DNA of 64,000 bases from Nocardioides ferulae (GTDB lineage: Bacteria; Actinomycetota; Actinomycetes; Propionibacteriales; Nocardioidaceae). Position 1 is the stretch's first letter, and each line of letters starts with the position of its first letter. The notes beneath the pieces are model-generated. The model worked only from the letters and a program-made list of their open reading frames with translations. It searched no databases and was not told the DNA's origin. The position numbers and the translations under genes were made by a program. Positions 1-9,317 of this stretch are shown here, piece by piece. The stretch lies in NCBI RefSeq assembly GCF_003660455.1, contig NZ_QZVR01000007.1, forward strand, positions 186,001-250,000, written 5' to 3'.

Positions 1-3000
1 CTCGGCGAACGAGGTGGCGGCGTCGGGGTCGGGGTCGAGGAAGATGTCGCGGTGGTCGAAGGCGGCCACCAGCCGGATGTGCTCGGAGCAGAGCATGCCG
101 TTGCCGAACACGTCGCCGGACATGTCGCCGATGCCGACGGCGGTGAAGTCCTCGCGCTGGCAGTCGATGCCGCGCTCGCGGAAGTGCCGCTGCACCGAGA
201 CCCAGGCGCCGCGGGCGGTGATGCCCATCGCCTTGTGGTCGTAGCCGGCGGAGCCGCCGCTGGCGAAGGCGTCGCCGAGCCAGAAGCCGTACGACGCCGC
301 GACCTCGTTGGCGATGTCGGAGAAGGAGGCCGTGCCCTTGTCGGCCGCCACCACGAGGTAGGAGTCGTCACCGTCGTGCCGCACGACGCGCGGGGGCGGC
401 ACGGTCTCGCCGTCGACGAGGTTGTCGGTGACGTCGAGCAGGCCGCTGATGAACGAGCGGTAGCAGGCCACGCCCTCGGCCATCCAGGCGTCGCGGTCGC
501 TCGGGTCGGGCAGGTGTCGGCAGTAGAAGCCGCCCTTCGCGCCGACCGGCACGATCACGGTGTTCTTCACCATCTGCGCCTTGACCAGGCCCAGCACCTC
601 GGTGCGGTAGTCGTCGCGCCGATCCGACCAGCGCAGCCCTCCGCGGGCGACCGAGCCGAACCTCAGGTGCACGCCCTCCACCCGGGGCGAGTAGACGAAG
701 ATCTCGAACTTCGGGCGCGGCTCGGGCAGGTCGGGGACCGCGGAGGGGTCGAGCTTGACCGAGAGGTACGGCTTGGGGCCGCCGTCCTCGGCACGCTGGT
801 AGAAGTTCGTGCGCAGGGTGGCCTCGATCAGGGCGAGGTAGGAGCGCAGGATCCGGTCGTGGTCGAGGCTGGCCACGTCGTCGAGGCCCGCGGCGATCCG
901 CTCGCGCAGGTGCTCGACCCGGGTCTGGCGGGCCTCGGCGTCGGCGGGCAGGGAGCGCTCGCCGGGGTCGAAGCGCGCCTCGAAGAGCCGCACCAGCAGC
1001 GCGGCGAGGTCGACGTTGTGTCGCAGCGCGTCCTGCAGCGAGATCATCGAGAACGGCGTGCCGCCCTGCCGCAGGTAGCGGGCGTAGGCGCGCAGCACCG
1101 TCACCTGGCGCCAGTTGAGACCGGCGGCGAGCACCAGCGCGTTGAAGCCGTCGACCTCGTTGTGGCCGCTCCACACGGCGTGCAGGGCGTCCTCGAACTG
1201 CCGTCCGGCCTCCCTGGGCACACTGCCGGCGTAGCGGAGCCCGAACTCGTAGACGAACGTCGGGCGCTCAAGCCCGGTCAACTCGTAGGGGCGTTCGTCG
1301 ACCACCTCGACGCCCATCGAGGCGAGCATCGGCAGCATCCGCGACAGCGACAGCGGCGTGCCGATCCGGTAGACCTTCAGCCGGGCCTGGCCGCGCTCGG
1401 CGTCGACCGGCCCGGTCAGCGCCAGGTCGAGCCCCTCGTCGCCGTCGATGCTCTCCAGGCGCCCGACGTCGGCGACGGCCGTGGTGGGGTCGAAGTCCTC
1501 CTTGTAGGCCTCGGGGAAGGACTCGGCGTAGCGCCGGGCCAGCCCGACGCCGACCTCCTCGCCACGCTCGTCGACGACGGCGTTGGCGAAGGCGTCGCGC
1601 CACGAGCGGGCGGCGGCGGCGAGGTCGCTCTCGAGCTCGGAGACCAGCTCGGGGTCGGCCTTCGGCACGGTGGTGCCGCGCCCCAGGTGCACGACGAAGT
1701 GCACGCGGGCGGTGGTGGACTCGTCGAGCCGGGCCGTGTAGTCGATCGTCTCGCCCTGCAGCCGCTCCACCAGCAGGCTGGCGAACCGCTCGCGGACACC
1801 CGTGTTGTAGCGGTCCCGCGGGAGATAGACGATCGCGGAGACGTAGCGGCCGTAGGTGTCGGGGCGCAGGAACAGCCGCACGGCCCGCCGTTCGCGGGCC
1901 AGCGACGCCGCCTCGGCCATCTCGGTGAGCTCGTCGACCGGGGTGTGGAACAGCTCGTCGCGCGGCCAGGTCTCGAGGGTGTTGACCAGCGCCTTGCCGT
2001 CGTGGCTGAGCGGGTCGAAGCCGCTGCGCTCGAGCACCTCGCGGACCTTCTCCCGCAGCAGCGGGATGCGCACCACCGACTCGGTGTAGGCGGTGCTGGA
2101 GAACAGGCCGAGGAATCGGCGTTCGCCGGTGACCTCGCCGTCGGCGCCGAAGGTCTTCACGCCGACGTAGTCGAGGTACGCCGGACGGTGCACGGTCGAG
2201 CGCGAGTTCGCCTTGGTCAGCACCAGCAGGGTCTTCTCCCGGGCGCGGTCGGCCGCGGCCGTCGGCAGCCGGTAGGCACCGTGGGCGAGGTCGGGGTCGG
2301 AGCGCAGGATGCCCAGGCCGCTGCCGGGCCGGGCGCGCAGCACCTCGGCGTCGCCGTCGCGTTCGAGGGCGTACTCGCGGTAGCCGAGGAACGCGAAGTG
2401 GTCGGCCGCCAGCCAGGACAGCAGCTCGCGGCCCTGCCGGACCTCCTCGGCCGGCAGCGGCGGCGGGGTCTGCGCGAGCTCGTGCACGATCGCGCTGATC
2501 CGCTCGTGCATCTTGCCCCAGTCCTCGACGGACTCGCGCACGTCGCGCAGCACCTTCTGCACCGCCTGCGCGACGTCGTCGGGGCCGGTGCCGGACCCGG
2601 CGTCGCGGATGCGGTCGACCTCCAGGTGCATCCACGACTCACGCACCGCGTCGGAGTGCGGCGGCCGCGCTCCGTCGAGCACCGGCCGCGCCGAGCGCAT
2701 CGCACCGGCGATGTCGCGCTCCACGTCGATCACCGGGTGCACGACCACGTGCACGGAGCGTCGTTCGCGGGCCATCTCCATCGTCAGCGAGTCGACCAGG
2801 AACGGCATGTCGTCGACGACGACCTCCACCACCGAGCGGCCGGCGGCGGACCACCCGTCGCCGTCCTTGGTGGGCGCCACCACCCGCACCCGGGCCGTCC
2901 CCTGGGGGCGCTCCTGGGCGAGCTCGCGGTGGGACCGCACCGCGCCGAGCAGGTCCTCGGCGTCGCGCCCGGCGATGTCCTCGGGCGCGACGTGCCGATA

Positions 3001-3138
3001 GAAGGCGTCGACCAGGCCCGCCAGCTCGGCGTCGTCGCCGGCGAGCCGAACGGCCGCTCGGACGAGGTCGACCTTGGCCCGCTGCTGGGGCGTCAGGGTC
3101 TGCGGGGTGGGCTGGGTCGGCGGCGTCGTCGTTGACAC
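1..3138 (-). CDS. gdh: NAD-specific glutamate dehydrogenase, large type (3' end cut off)
   Basis: Oxidises glutamate to 2-oxoglutarate and ammonia with NAD in the cytosol. The window holds 1046 codons from the GTG at 3138. The large (about 180 kDa) class has about 1600 residues, so the C-terminal third lies beyond the left edge. Typical blocks are KNTVIVPVGAKGGFY near residue 858 and GIGDMSGDVFGNGMLCSEH near residue 1000. The start is supported by a -10-like TAGGGT (3146-3151) 7 bases upstream with no Shine-Dalgarno sequence, suggesting a leaderless mRNA. It is near pruA, which makes glutamate from proline. The antisense strand is open for almost the whole length, a codon-bias effect. Confidence 0.93.
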   Translation of the reverse strand, partial: MSTTTPPTQPTPQTLTPQQRAKVDLVRAAVRLAGDDAELAGLVDAFYRHVAPEDIAGRDAEDLLGAVRSHRELAQERPQGTARVRVVAPTKDGDGWSAAGRSVVEVVVDDMPFLVDSLTMEMARERRSVHVVVHPVIDVERDIAGAMRSARPVLDGARPPHSDAVRESWMHLEVDRIRDAGSGTGPDDVAQAVQKVLRDVRESVEDWGKMHERISAIVHELAQTPPPLPAEEVRQGRELLSWLAADHFAFLGYREYALERDGDAEVLRARPGSGLGILRSDPDLAHGAYRLPTAAADRAREKTLLVLTKANSRSTVHRPAYLDYVGVKTFGADGEVTGERRFLGLFSSTAYTESVVRIPLLREKVREVLERSGFDPLSHDGKALVNTLETWPRDELFHTPVDELTEMAEAASLARERRAVRLFLRPDTYGRYVSAIVYLPRDRYNTGVRERFASLLVERLQGETIDYTARLDESTTARVHFVVHLGRGTTVPKADPELVSELESDLAAAARSWRDAFANAVVDERGEEVGVGLARRYAESFPEAYKEDFDPTTAVADVGRLESIDGDEGLDLALTGPVDAERGQARLKVYRIGTPLSLSRMLPMLASMGVEVVDERPYELTGLERPTFVYEFGLRYAGSVPREAGRQFEDALHAVWSGHNEVDGFNALVLAAGLNWRQVTVLRAYARYLRQGGTPFSMISLQDALRHNVDLAALLVRLFEARFDPGERSLPADAEARQTRVEHLRERIAAGLDDVASLDHDRILRSYLALIEATLRTNFYQRAEDGGPKPYLSVKLDPSAVPDLPEPRPKFEIFVYSPRVEGVHLRFGSVARGGLRWSDRRDDYRTEVLGLVKAQMVKNTVIVPVGAKGGFYCRHLPDPSDRDAWMAEGVACYRSFISGLLDVTDNLVDGETVPPPRVVRHDGDDSYLVVAADKGTASFSDIANEVAASYGFWLGDAFASGGSAGYDHKAMGITARGAWVSVQRHFRERGIDCQREDFTAVGIGDMSGDVFGNGMLCSEHIRLVAAFDHRDIFLDPDPDAATSFAE

Positions 3139-3173
3139 AGGCCCGACCCTAGCCGCCCCGCACAGCGCGCCGT

Positions 3174-3980
3174 TCAGAGCCGCGAACGCAGCTCCCAGAG
3201 CAGCGGGAAGTAGCGCAGGTCCAGCCGGGATCGCAGATAGCCGGCGCCGGTCGAGCCGCCGGTGCCGGACTTGGCGCCGATCATCCGCTCGACCATGACC
3301 ACGTGCCGGGCGCGCCAGGCGGCCGCCAGCTCGTCGTGGTGCAGGAGGCTCTCGGCGAGCTCCCACTGCGCGGCGTACGACGCGCGGTCGTGGGCGACCT
3401 CGCGCAGCGAGCCGAGCAGCGCGCCCTCGTCGCCGGTGGGCAGGCCGGCTCGGTCAAGCACGCTCACGTAGGCGTCCCACAGCGACGGCTCGGCCAACCG
3501 CCGGGCCAGCCGCTGCCGCTCGTCGTCGGTGAGGCCGCGGAACCGGTCGACGTAGGCGGGGTCCTTGGCGCCGGAGAGGAACTCCAGCTCGCGGAACTGC
3601 ACCGACTGGAAGCCGCTGGCGGGGGCGAGCAGCTGCCGGAACTGCAAGAAGTCCTGGGGGGTCATGGTCTCGAGAACGTCGATCTGCTGCACCAGCACCT
3701 GCTCGATCGTGGCCACCCGGCGCAGCAGGTGCTGGGCCCGCCACAGGTCGCCGTCCTCGCCGGCTGTGCCGGCCAACATCGCGTCGCGGGCGGCGGCGGC
3801 CTCGTGCAGCAGCTGCTGGAACCACAGCTCGTAGACCTGGTGGACGGTGATGAACAGCAGCTCGTCGTGCGCGGGTGACCGCAGCCGCTGGCAGGACAGC
3901 AGCTCGGGCACCGCGAGATAGCTGCCGTAGGTGAGCTGGGCGCCCTGCTCGCCGAAGGAGACGTCGGTCTGCTCAGTCAT
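3174..3980 (-). CDS. kynA: Tryptophan 2,3-dioxygenase
   Basis: Haem enzyme opening the indole ring of L-tryptophan to N-formylkynurenine, the first step of the kynurenine pathway; cytosolic. 268 residues, normal for the family. The N-terminal block YGSYLAVPELLSCQ, the active-site region FITVHQVYELWFQQL, and the C-terminal haem/substrate region with RHVVMVERMIGAKSGTGGS are all present. The ATG at 3980 has TACCGT (3989-3994) 8 bases upstream and no Shine-Dalgarno sequence. It is divergent from the DUF2505 pair across about 40 bp. No kynureninase or kynurenine formamidase was recognised in the window. Confidence 0.95.
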   Translation of the reverse strand: MTEQTDVSFGEQGAQLTYGSYLAVPELLSCQRLRSPAHDELLFITVHQVYELWFQQLLHEAAAARDAMLAGTAGEDGDLWRAQHLLRRVATIEQVLVQQIDVLETMTPQDFLQFRQLLAPASGFQSVQFRELEFLSGAKDPAYVDRFRGLTDDERQRLARRLAEPSLWDAYVSVLDRAGLPTGDEGALLGSLREVAHDRASYAAQWELAESLLHHDELAAAWRARHVVMVERMIGAKSGTGGSTGAGYLRSRLDLRYFPLLWELRSRL

Positions 3981-4019
3981 GCGAGCAGACGGTACGCCGG
4001 ATTGGGTCATGATGACCTC

Positions 4020-4502
4020 ATGAGGTTCCGACACGAGATCGACTACGACGCCACCCCCGACCAGGTCTTCGCGATGCTGGCCGACCCGGCGTTCCGGGAG
4101 GCGGTCTGCGCCGCCCAGGACGTGGTGTCGGTGGAGGTGGAGCTCGAGCGCACCGGCAACGGCTTCTCGCTCGTCGTCGACCAGCAGCAGCGCACCACCG
4201 ACCTCCCGTCGTTCGCCCGCACCTTCGCCGGTGACACCACGCGGGCGGTCCAGCGGGAGGAATGGGCCGACTCGACCGGGGGAACCCTGCAGATCGAGAC
4301 CCCCGGCAAGCCCGCCGACATGCGCGGCACGATCACGCTGCGCCCCGAGGGGTCCGGCACCCGCGAGATCGTCGAGCTGGAGCTGAAGGTCAAGGTCCCG
4401 CTGATCGGCGGGAAGATCGAGAAGCTGCTGGCCGAGAAGGTCGCCGCCGGCATCGACACCGAGCACGAGGTGGGCCGCGCCTACCTGGAAGGAAGCCGCT
4501 GA
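4020..4502 (+). CDS. DUF2505 family protein (SRPBCC-like), copy 1
   Basis: 160 residues resembling DUF2505, a small actinobacterial family predicted to have the START/SRPBCC lipid-binding fold; function unknown. It opens RFRHEIDYDATPDQVFAML and ends with a predicted amphipathic helix (GKIEKLLAEKVAAGI), as in SRPBCC domains. No signal peptide. The ATG at 4020 was preferred to one at 4002 because it aligns with the start of the neighbour. The stop is one base before the next ATG, so the two are probably co-translated. Confidence 0.82.
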   Translation: MRFRHEIDYDATPDQVFAMLADPAFREAVCAAQDVVSVEVELERTGNGFSLVVDQQQRTTDLPSFARTFAGDTTRAVQREEWADSTGGTLQIETPGKPADMRGTITLRPEGSGTREIVELELKVKVPLIGGKIEKLLAEKVAAGIDTEHEVGRAYLEGSR

Positions 4503-4503
4503 C

Positions 4504-4986
4504 ATGTCGACCCGGGTCCGCCACGAGCTGCGCTACGACGGCTCCGCCGAGCAGGTGCACGCGATGCTGACCGACGCCGCCTTCCGCGAGGAGGTCTGCG
4601 AGCGGATGAAGGTGGTGCGCGGAGCGGTGACGGTCGAGCCGGTGGCGACCGGCACCCGGGTGGTCATCGAGCAGGTGCAGCACGCGGGCGGGCTGCCGTC
4701 GATCGCCACCAAGCTGGTCGGCGACACCATCGAGATCGTCCAGGAGGAGACCTGGACCTCCACCACGCACGCCGACGTGCACGTGACGATCCCGCACAAG
4801 CCGGGCGAGATGATCGGCACCAACGAGCTGGTCGAGGCCGACGGCGCCACCACCGAGATCGTCGACCTCGAGGTCCGGGTCCGGGTGCCGTTGGTCGGCG
4901 GCAAGCTGGAGAGGCTGGTCGCCGACAACCTGGCCAAGGCCCTGAAGGTCGAGCACGCCGCCGGCCAGGAGTACCTCGCCCGCTAG
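4504..4986 (+). CDS. DUF2505 family protein (SRPBCC-like), copy 2
   Basis: 160 residues, same length and organisation as the gene before it and clearly a tandem paralogue: VRHELRYDGSAEQVHAMLTD at the start and VRVPLVGGKLERLVADNLAKAL near the end match the equivalent blocks of copy 1. Function unknown; a hydrophobic-ligand cavity is expected from the fold. The start lies one base after the previous stop. The stop codon CTAG is shared with the convergent small membrane-protein gene. Confidence 0.82.
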   Translation: MSTRVRHELRYDGSAEQVHAMLTDAAFREEVCERMKVVRGAVTVEPVATGTRVVIEQVQHAGGLPSIATKLVGDTIEIVQEETWTSTTHADVHVTIPHKPGEMIGTNELVEADGATTEIVDLEVRVRVPLVGGKLERLVADNLAKALKVEHAAGQEYLAR

Positions 4987-5159
4987 GCGTCCTCGCGCTC
5001 ACCCTCCCGCTCGTCGGCGCGGCGGCGCAGCCAGATCACGCCCGCGAGCACCAGGAACGGCCCGAAGGCCAGCACCAGCGTCAGGACCTTCTCCAGCGGG
5101 TGCAGCGAGCCCATGTGCCACACCAGCAGGAGCGGGAGCGCCGAGACGGGGAAGGCCAT
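4983..5159 (-). CDS. Small membrane protein, 58 aa
   Basis: Two predicted membrane helices (about residues 3-16 and 21-45) and a charged C-terminal tail (RRRADEREGERED). Family not recognised. The ATG at 5159 was chosen because the 18 residues upstream of it are hydrophilic and unlike a membrane-protein start. The stop overlaps the stop of the convergent DUF2505 gene through the palindrome CTAG. The function cannot be inferred. Confidence 0.6.
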   Translation of the reverse strand: MAFPVSALPLLLVWHMGSLHPLEKVLTLVLAFGPFLVLAGVIWLRRRADEREGEREDA

Positions 5160-5236
5160 GGTCAGCCATTGTGCCTCCGGCCCGGCGTCCGCTCTCCGTG
5201 AGTCCGGCCACACCCGCTGGAAGCCTGCGGAGCGCG

Positions 5237-6865
5237 TCAGCCCATGTGCGGGTAGCGGTAGTCGGTCGGCGGCACGAAGGTCTCCTTGATGCTGCGCGGG
5301 CTGGTCCAGCGCAGCAGGTTGACCGCGGCCCCGGCCTTGTCGTTGGTGCCGCTCGCGCGGCCGCCGCCGAACGGCTGCTGGCCCACGACCGCCCCGGTGG
5401 GCTTGTCGTTGATGTAGAAGTTGCCGGCCGCGAACCGCAGCCGCTCCTGAGCCCAGGCGATCGCCCGGCGGTCCTGGGCGATGATCGAGCCGGTGAGCGC
5501 GTAGGGCGCGAACGACTCCATCTGGTCGACCGCCGACTCGAAGTCGGCGTCGTCGTAGACGTGCACCGCCAGGATCGGGCCGAAGTACTCGGTGGAGAAC
5601 ATCTCGTCGGTGGGGTCGCCGCCCACGACGAGGGTGGGCCGGACGAACCAGCCCACCGAGTCGTCACAGCTGCCGCCGGCCAGCACCTCGAGGCCGGACG
5701 TCTCCTGGGCGCGGGCGATGGCGGCCTGGTGCTTGACGAACGCCCGCCGGTCGATGACCGCGCCCATGAAGTTCGACAGGTCGCGCACGTCGCCCATGGC
5801 GATGTCCTCGACCTCGGCCACCAGGCGGTCCTTGATCCGCTCCCAGACCGACCGGGCGACGTAGGCGCGGGAGGCCGCGGAGCACTTCTGGCCTTGGTAC
5901 TCGAACGCGCCTCGGATCATGGCGGTCGCGACCACGTCGGGGTCGGCCGAGGGGTGGGCGACGATGAAGTCCTTGCCGCCGGTCTCCCCCACGATCCGCG
6001 GGTAGGAGCGGTAGCTCGTGATGTTCTCCCCGACCGTGCGCCACAGGTGCTGGAAGGTCGGGGTGGAGCCGGTGAAGTGGATGCCGGCCAGGTCGGGGTG
6101 GGCCAGGGTCACCTCGGAGACCGCGGCACCGTGGCCGGGCAGCATGTTGATCACGCCCGGCGGCATGCCGGCCTCCTCGAGCAGCGCCATGGTCAGGCTG
6201 GCGGCGAGCTGCTGGGTCGGCGCGGGCTTCCAGATCACCGTGTTGCCCATCAGCGCCGGCGCGGTGGGGAGGTTGCCCGCGATCGCGGTGAAGTTGAACG
6301 GGGTGATCGCGTAGACGAAGCCCTCCAGCGGTCGCTGGTCGGTGCGGTTCCACACCCCGGGGCTGTTCGCGATCGGCTGCTCGGCGAGGATCTGCCGCGC
6401 GTAGTGGACGTTGAAGCGCCAGAAGTCGATCAGCTCGCACGCCGCGTCGATCTCGGCCTGGAAGGCGGTCTTCGACTGGCCCAGCATCGTCGCCGCGTTC
6501 AGCCGCTGGCGCCATGGCCCGGCGAGCAGGTCGGCCGCCTTGAGCAGGATCGCGGCCCGGTCGTCGAAGTCCATCGCCCGCCACTGCGGTGCCGCCTCGG
6601 CGGCGGCCCGGACGGCGGCCTCGGCGTCGGCGTGGCTGGCCTGGCGGACCACGCCCAGCACGTGGCGGTGGTCGTGCGGCTGCACCACCTCGATCAGCTC
6701 GCCGTCGCCGGTCACCTGCCGACCACCGATGTGGGCCCGGAACTCGTGCTGCTCGCGCTGCAGGGCCTCGAGCTCGGTGAGCAGGGCCTCCCGCTCGCGA
6801 CTGCCCGGAGCGTAGGTCTGGTTCGGCTCGTTGACGGGGGCGGGCGGGAGGCTGATGGCGTCCAT
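5237..6865 (-). CDS. pruA: L-glutamate gamma-semialdehyde (P5C) dehydrogenase
   Basis: Oxidises glutamate-5-semialdehyde/pyrroline-5-carboxylate to glutamate with NAD, the second step of proline breakdown. 542 residues, the long single-domain form. The catalytic cysteine lies in FEYQGQKCSAASRAYV and the general-base glutamate in RIVGETGGKDF. The C-terminal QQPFGGGRASGTNDKAG is typical of the family. The ATG at 6865 has TAGTCT (6872-6877) 6 bases upstream and no Shine-Dalgarno sequence. No proline dehydrogenase gene lies in the window. Confidence 0.95.
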   Translation of the reverse strand: MDAISLPPAPVNEPNQTYAPGSREREALLTELEALQREQHEFRAHIGGRQVTGDGELIEVVQPHDHRHVLGVVRQASHADAEAAVRAAAEAAPQWRAMDFDDRAAILLKAADLLAGPWRQRLNAATMLGQSKTAFQAEIDAACELIDFWRFNVHYARQILAEQPIANSPGVWNRTDQRPLEGFVYAITPFNFTAIAGNLPTAPALMGNTVIWKPAPTQQLAASLTMALLEEAGMPPGVINMLPGHGAAVSEVTLAHPDLAGIHFTGSTPTFQHLWRTVGENITSYRSYPRIVGETGGKDFIVAHPSADPDVVATAMIRGAFEYQGQKCSAASRAYVARSVWERIKDRLVAEVEDIAMGDVRDLSNFMGAVIDRRAFVKHQAAIARAQETSGLEVLAGGSCDDSVGWFVRPTLVVGGDPTDEMFSTEYFGPILAVHVYDDADFESAVDQMESFAPYALTGSIIAQDRRAIAWAQERLRFAAGNFYINDKPTGAVVGQQPFGGGRASGTNDKAGAAVNLLRWTSPRSIKETFVPPTDYRYPHMG

Positions 6866-6911
6866 GGACCGAGACTACGGCCCGAGCCCGGGCCGGTCAC
6901 ACCAGACCGGC

Positions 6912-7316
6912 TCAGACCAGGTCGGCGAGCTCCTGGGTGGCGTACCACGCGAGGTCGTCGTCGTCCGCGGCGTCGTCGACGGTGTCGAGGTGACCCGAGG
7001 CCAGGTGCTTCCACAGCAGGTCGCCGGCGACCTCGACCAGCGTGGCGTCGTCCTCCCCGCCCACCGGTGTCGCCCCCGAGACGTCGGCGGCCAGGACCAC
7101 GCGACGGGGTGCGTCGCCCTCGGCGCGCAGCCGGGTGGAGTCGGCCGCGGCCGCCATCAGCGCGGCGTACTCCCAACCCTCGTCGTCACCCTCGGGCCAG
7201 GCCTCGCACAGGGCCTCGGTGACCGCGTGCGCCCGCAGCGGACCGACCAGCCGCCGCTCGGCGACCATCGTGGCCAGGGTCGAGGAGGTCACCGGCACAT
7301 AGACCCGCACTCTCAC
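6912..7316 (-). CDS. DUF6912-like hypothetical protein
   Basis: 134 residues opening RVRVYVPVTSSTLATMV; resembles a small actinobacterial family (DUF6912) of unknown function. Acidic overall, with an aspartate-rich stretch DTVDDAADDDDLAW near the C terminus; no signal peptide or membrane helix. It starts with GTG overlapping the stop of the upstream acyltransferase (GTGA, 7313-7316), so translation is probably coupled. The family name is from memory of the N-terminal pattern. Confidence 0.72.
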   Translation of the reverse strand: MRVRVYVPVTSSTLATMVAERRLVGPLRAHAVTEALCEAWPEGDDEGWEYAALMAAAADSTRLRAEGDAPRRVVLAADVSGATPVGGEDDATLVEVAGDLLWKHLASGHLDTVDDAADDDDLAWYATQELADLV

Positions 7317-8776
7317 TTCGACCCCTCCGACCGGGCCGGCTTGCGCTTGCGCCCGCGGGGAGCGCGGGGCCGGACACCGGACGCGGTCTCGACCAGCTCC
7401 TCGAGCGCCTCACGGATGCAGGTGCCGAGCAGGTCCGGGTCGGGCTCGAGGTCGCGGTCGGCGGTCAGGTGGTAGAAGACCTGCCCGTCGTAGGAGGTCA
7501 CCGCCACCGACAACAGCTGGCCCGGCAGCAACGGCGGGATCGCGAACGTCGCCCGCATCCGCGCGCCCGCGGCGTACAGCGGGGACTGCGGGCCGGGCAC
7601 GTTGGTCACGCAGAGCTGGAACCCCCGGCGCAGCTCGCCGGCCGCCACCCGGGTGCCGATGGCGTGGAAGGTCGCCGGCGCGAAGCCGGCGATGCCCGCC
7701 AGCCGGTTCGCCGCCACCGCACGCCCGGTCTCCTTGTGGGCCTTGAAGGAGTACGACACCTGATGCAGCCGCACCACCGGGCTGGGCTCGCCGACCGGCA
7801 GGTCGACGAAGTGGGCCGCGATCTGGCTGCCCAGCGACGTGGCCTCGAGCTCCTCGTCGATCACCGACACCGGCACCACGGCCCGCACCTGGCGCAGCCC
7901 GCCCAACGCCTCGGGTCGCGACATCAGCCAGGCCCGCAGGCCACCGGCGATCGTCGCCAGCACCACGTCGTTGACGGTGCCGCCGTGCACGGACCGGACC
8001 AGCCGATGGTCGGCGAGGCTCGTCGGCACCCCGACCAGGCGCCGCTGCTGGGAGTGCGGGCCCGTGAGCGGGCCGGGGCGCTGCGGCCGGCGCCCGGCGA
8101 GCGCGCCGGCGACCCGGCCGGCCCGGCTCAGCGCAGCGTCGGTCGTGCGCACGGCCGCACCGATGGTCGAACGGGCAGCGTGAACCGCGGTCTCCGGGCG
8201 GGTCACCGCGTCGTGCAGGGCGTCGAGGGCGAGCGCCGTCGGCGAAGGGCGCCGCGTCGGTCGCCACTCGTCGCCGCCGAGCTCCTTGGGCTCCGCCGAG
8301 ACGTCGAGCATCACCTGCCCGAGGTCGACGGTGTGCACCCCGTCGACGAGCACCTGGTGCGACTTCGAGAGCACCGCGACCCGGCCGTCGGCCAACCCCT
8401 CGATGAAGTAGACCTCCCACAGCGGGCGGCTGCGGTCCAGCGGGCGGGAGACGATCCGGGCCACCAGCTCGCGCAGCTGGTCCTCGGAGCCGGGCCGGGG
8501 CAGCGCCGAGCGGCGTACGTGGTAGCCGACGTCGAAGTGCGGGTCGTCGACCCACACCGGCATCGCGACCCCGCCGGCGACCTGCTGGATGCGCTGGCGG
8601 TAGCGCGGCACGAACGAGATCCGGTCGCAGATCAGCTCGACCAGGCGGTCGTGGTCGAAAGCCGGGCCACCGGGGTCGCCCGGGTCGAAGATCTCGACCG
8701 TCGCGTTGTGCATCGGTGTCGCCGCGCTCTCGGCGGCCAGGAACGCCAGGTCCCGGGGCCGCAGTCGCTCGCCCAT
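7313..8776 (-). CDS. WS/DGAT-family acyltransferase with altered active-site motif
   Basis: 487 residues, normal for wax ester synthase/acyl-CoA:diacylglycerol acyltransferases, which esterify acyl-CoA with fatty alcohols or diacylglycerol at the membrane. Family landmarks include RLRPRDLAFLAAE at the start, SRPLWEVYFIEG, and a C-terminal NVPGPQSPLYAAGARM. The active-site motif HHxxxDG reads HQVLVDG (His140, Gln141, Asp145, Gly146), so the second histidine, regarded as the catalytic base, is Gln. The protein may be catalytically weak, inactive or different in reaction. The ATG at 8776 was chosen by alignment with family starts. Followed with a 4-bp overlap by the DUF6912-like gene. Confidence 0.9.
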   Translation of the reverse strand: MGERLRPRDLAFLAAESAATPMHNATVEIFDPGDPGGPAFDHDRLVELICDRISFVPRYRQRIQQVAGGVAMPVWVDDPHFDVGYHVRRSALPRPGSEDQLRELVARIVSRPLDRSRPLWEVYFIEGLADGRVAVLSKSHQVLVDGVHTVDLGQVMLDVSAEPKELGGDEWRPTRRPSPTALALDALHDAVTRPETAVHAARSTIGAAVRTTDAALSRAGRVAGALAGRRPQRPGPLTGPHSQQRRLVGVPTSLADHRLVRSVHGGTVNDVVLATIAGGLRAWLMSRPEALGGLRQVRAVVPVSVIDEELEATSLGSQIAAHFVDLPVGEPSPVVRLHQVSYSFKAHKETGRAVAANRLAGIAGFAPATFHAIGTRVAAGELRRGFQLCVTNVPGPQSPLYAAGARMRATFAIPPLLPGQLLSVAVTSYDGQVFYHLTADRDLEPDPDLLGTCIREALEELVETASGVRPRAPRGRKRKPARSEGSK

Positions 8777-8947
8777 CCGCCCTGCCTTCCCGTCCGGTCG
8801 CGGACCCCCGCGGCCCGCGCTTTGCCCGCATGGGATTCTGACACGGGCGACCACGGACCTCGCTCCCGTCCAGGGAGCGGCCCCGCGGTACCCACCACCA
8901 GCTCCAGCACACACCTGCCCGGGCCCGGCCCGGACGAGAGGAAAGCG

Positions 8948-9307
8948 ATGCGCCGACTCATGGCGACCCTGGCGGCCCTCGGCTGCGTGCTCGCGCTCGC
9001 CGCGTGCGGTGAGGACGAGCCCGACCAGACCGGCACCGACGAGCCCGTGAGCATCGAGCTCACCCTCGAGGGCGGGAGGGTGACCCCCAACGGCGAGCGG
9101 GTGGAGGTTCCCGCCGGCCAGCCCGTCGAGCTGGTCGTGAAGTCCGACCAGGCCGGTGAGATCCACGTGCACTCCGACCCCGAGCAGTCCCTGGAGATCC
9201 AGCCGGGCACCTCGACCTACGAGATCGACCCGATCGACAAGCCCGGGGTGGTGGAGGTCGAGCTCCACGAGCCGGCGCTGATGCTGGTCCAGCTCGAAGT
9301 CAGCTGA
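8948..9307 (+). CDS. Cupredoxin-like lipoprotein
   Basis: 119 residues. A signal peptide ends in the lipobox LALAAC with the lipidated cysteine at about residue 20. The rest looks like a single cupredoxin-like beta-sandwich (PAGQPVELVVKSDQAGEIHVH). It is not certain that a full copper site is present: histidines occur in HVHSD and LHEPA, but no obvious cysteine ligand. The ribosome site GAGAGGAAAGCG precedes the ATG. The next gene starts 10 bp downstream, so the two probably form one operon. Confidence 0.83.
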   Translation: MRRLMATLAALGCVLALAACGEDEPDQTGTDEPVSIELTLEGGRVTPNGERVEVPAGQPVELVVKSDQAGEIHVHSDPEQSLEIQPGTSTYEIDPIDKPGVVEVELHEPALMLVQLEVS

Positions 9308-9317
9308 GTCGCCGGCG

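Noticed and set aside
52..3135. Very long open frame on the plus strand opposite gdh
   Set aside because: Translates to a low-complexity Val/Ala/Gly/Arg-rich protein and mirrors the real minus-strand gene. Antisense open frames are common at this GC content.
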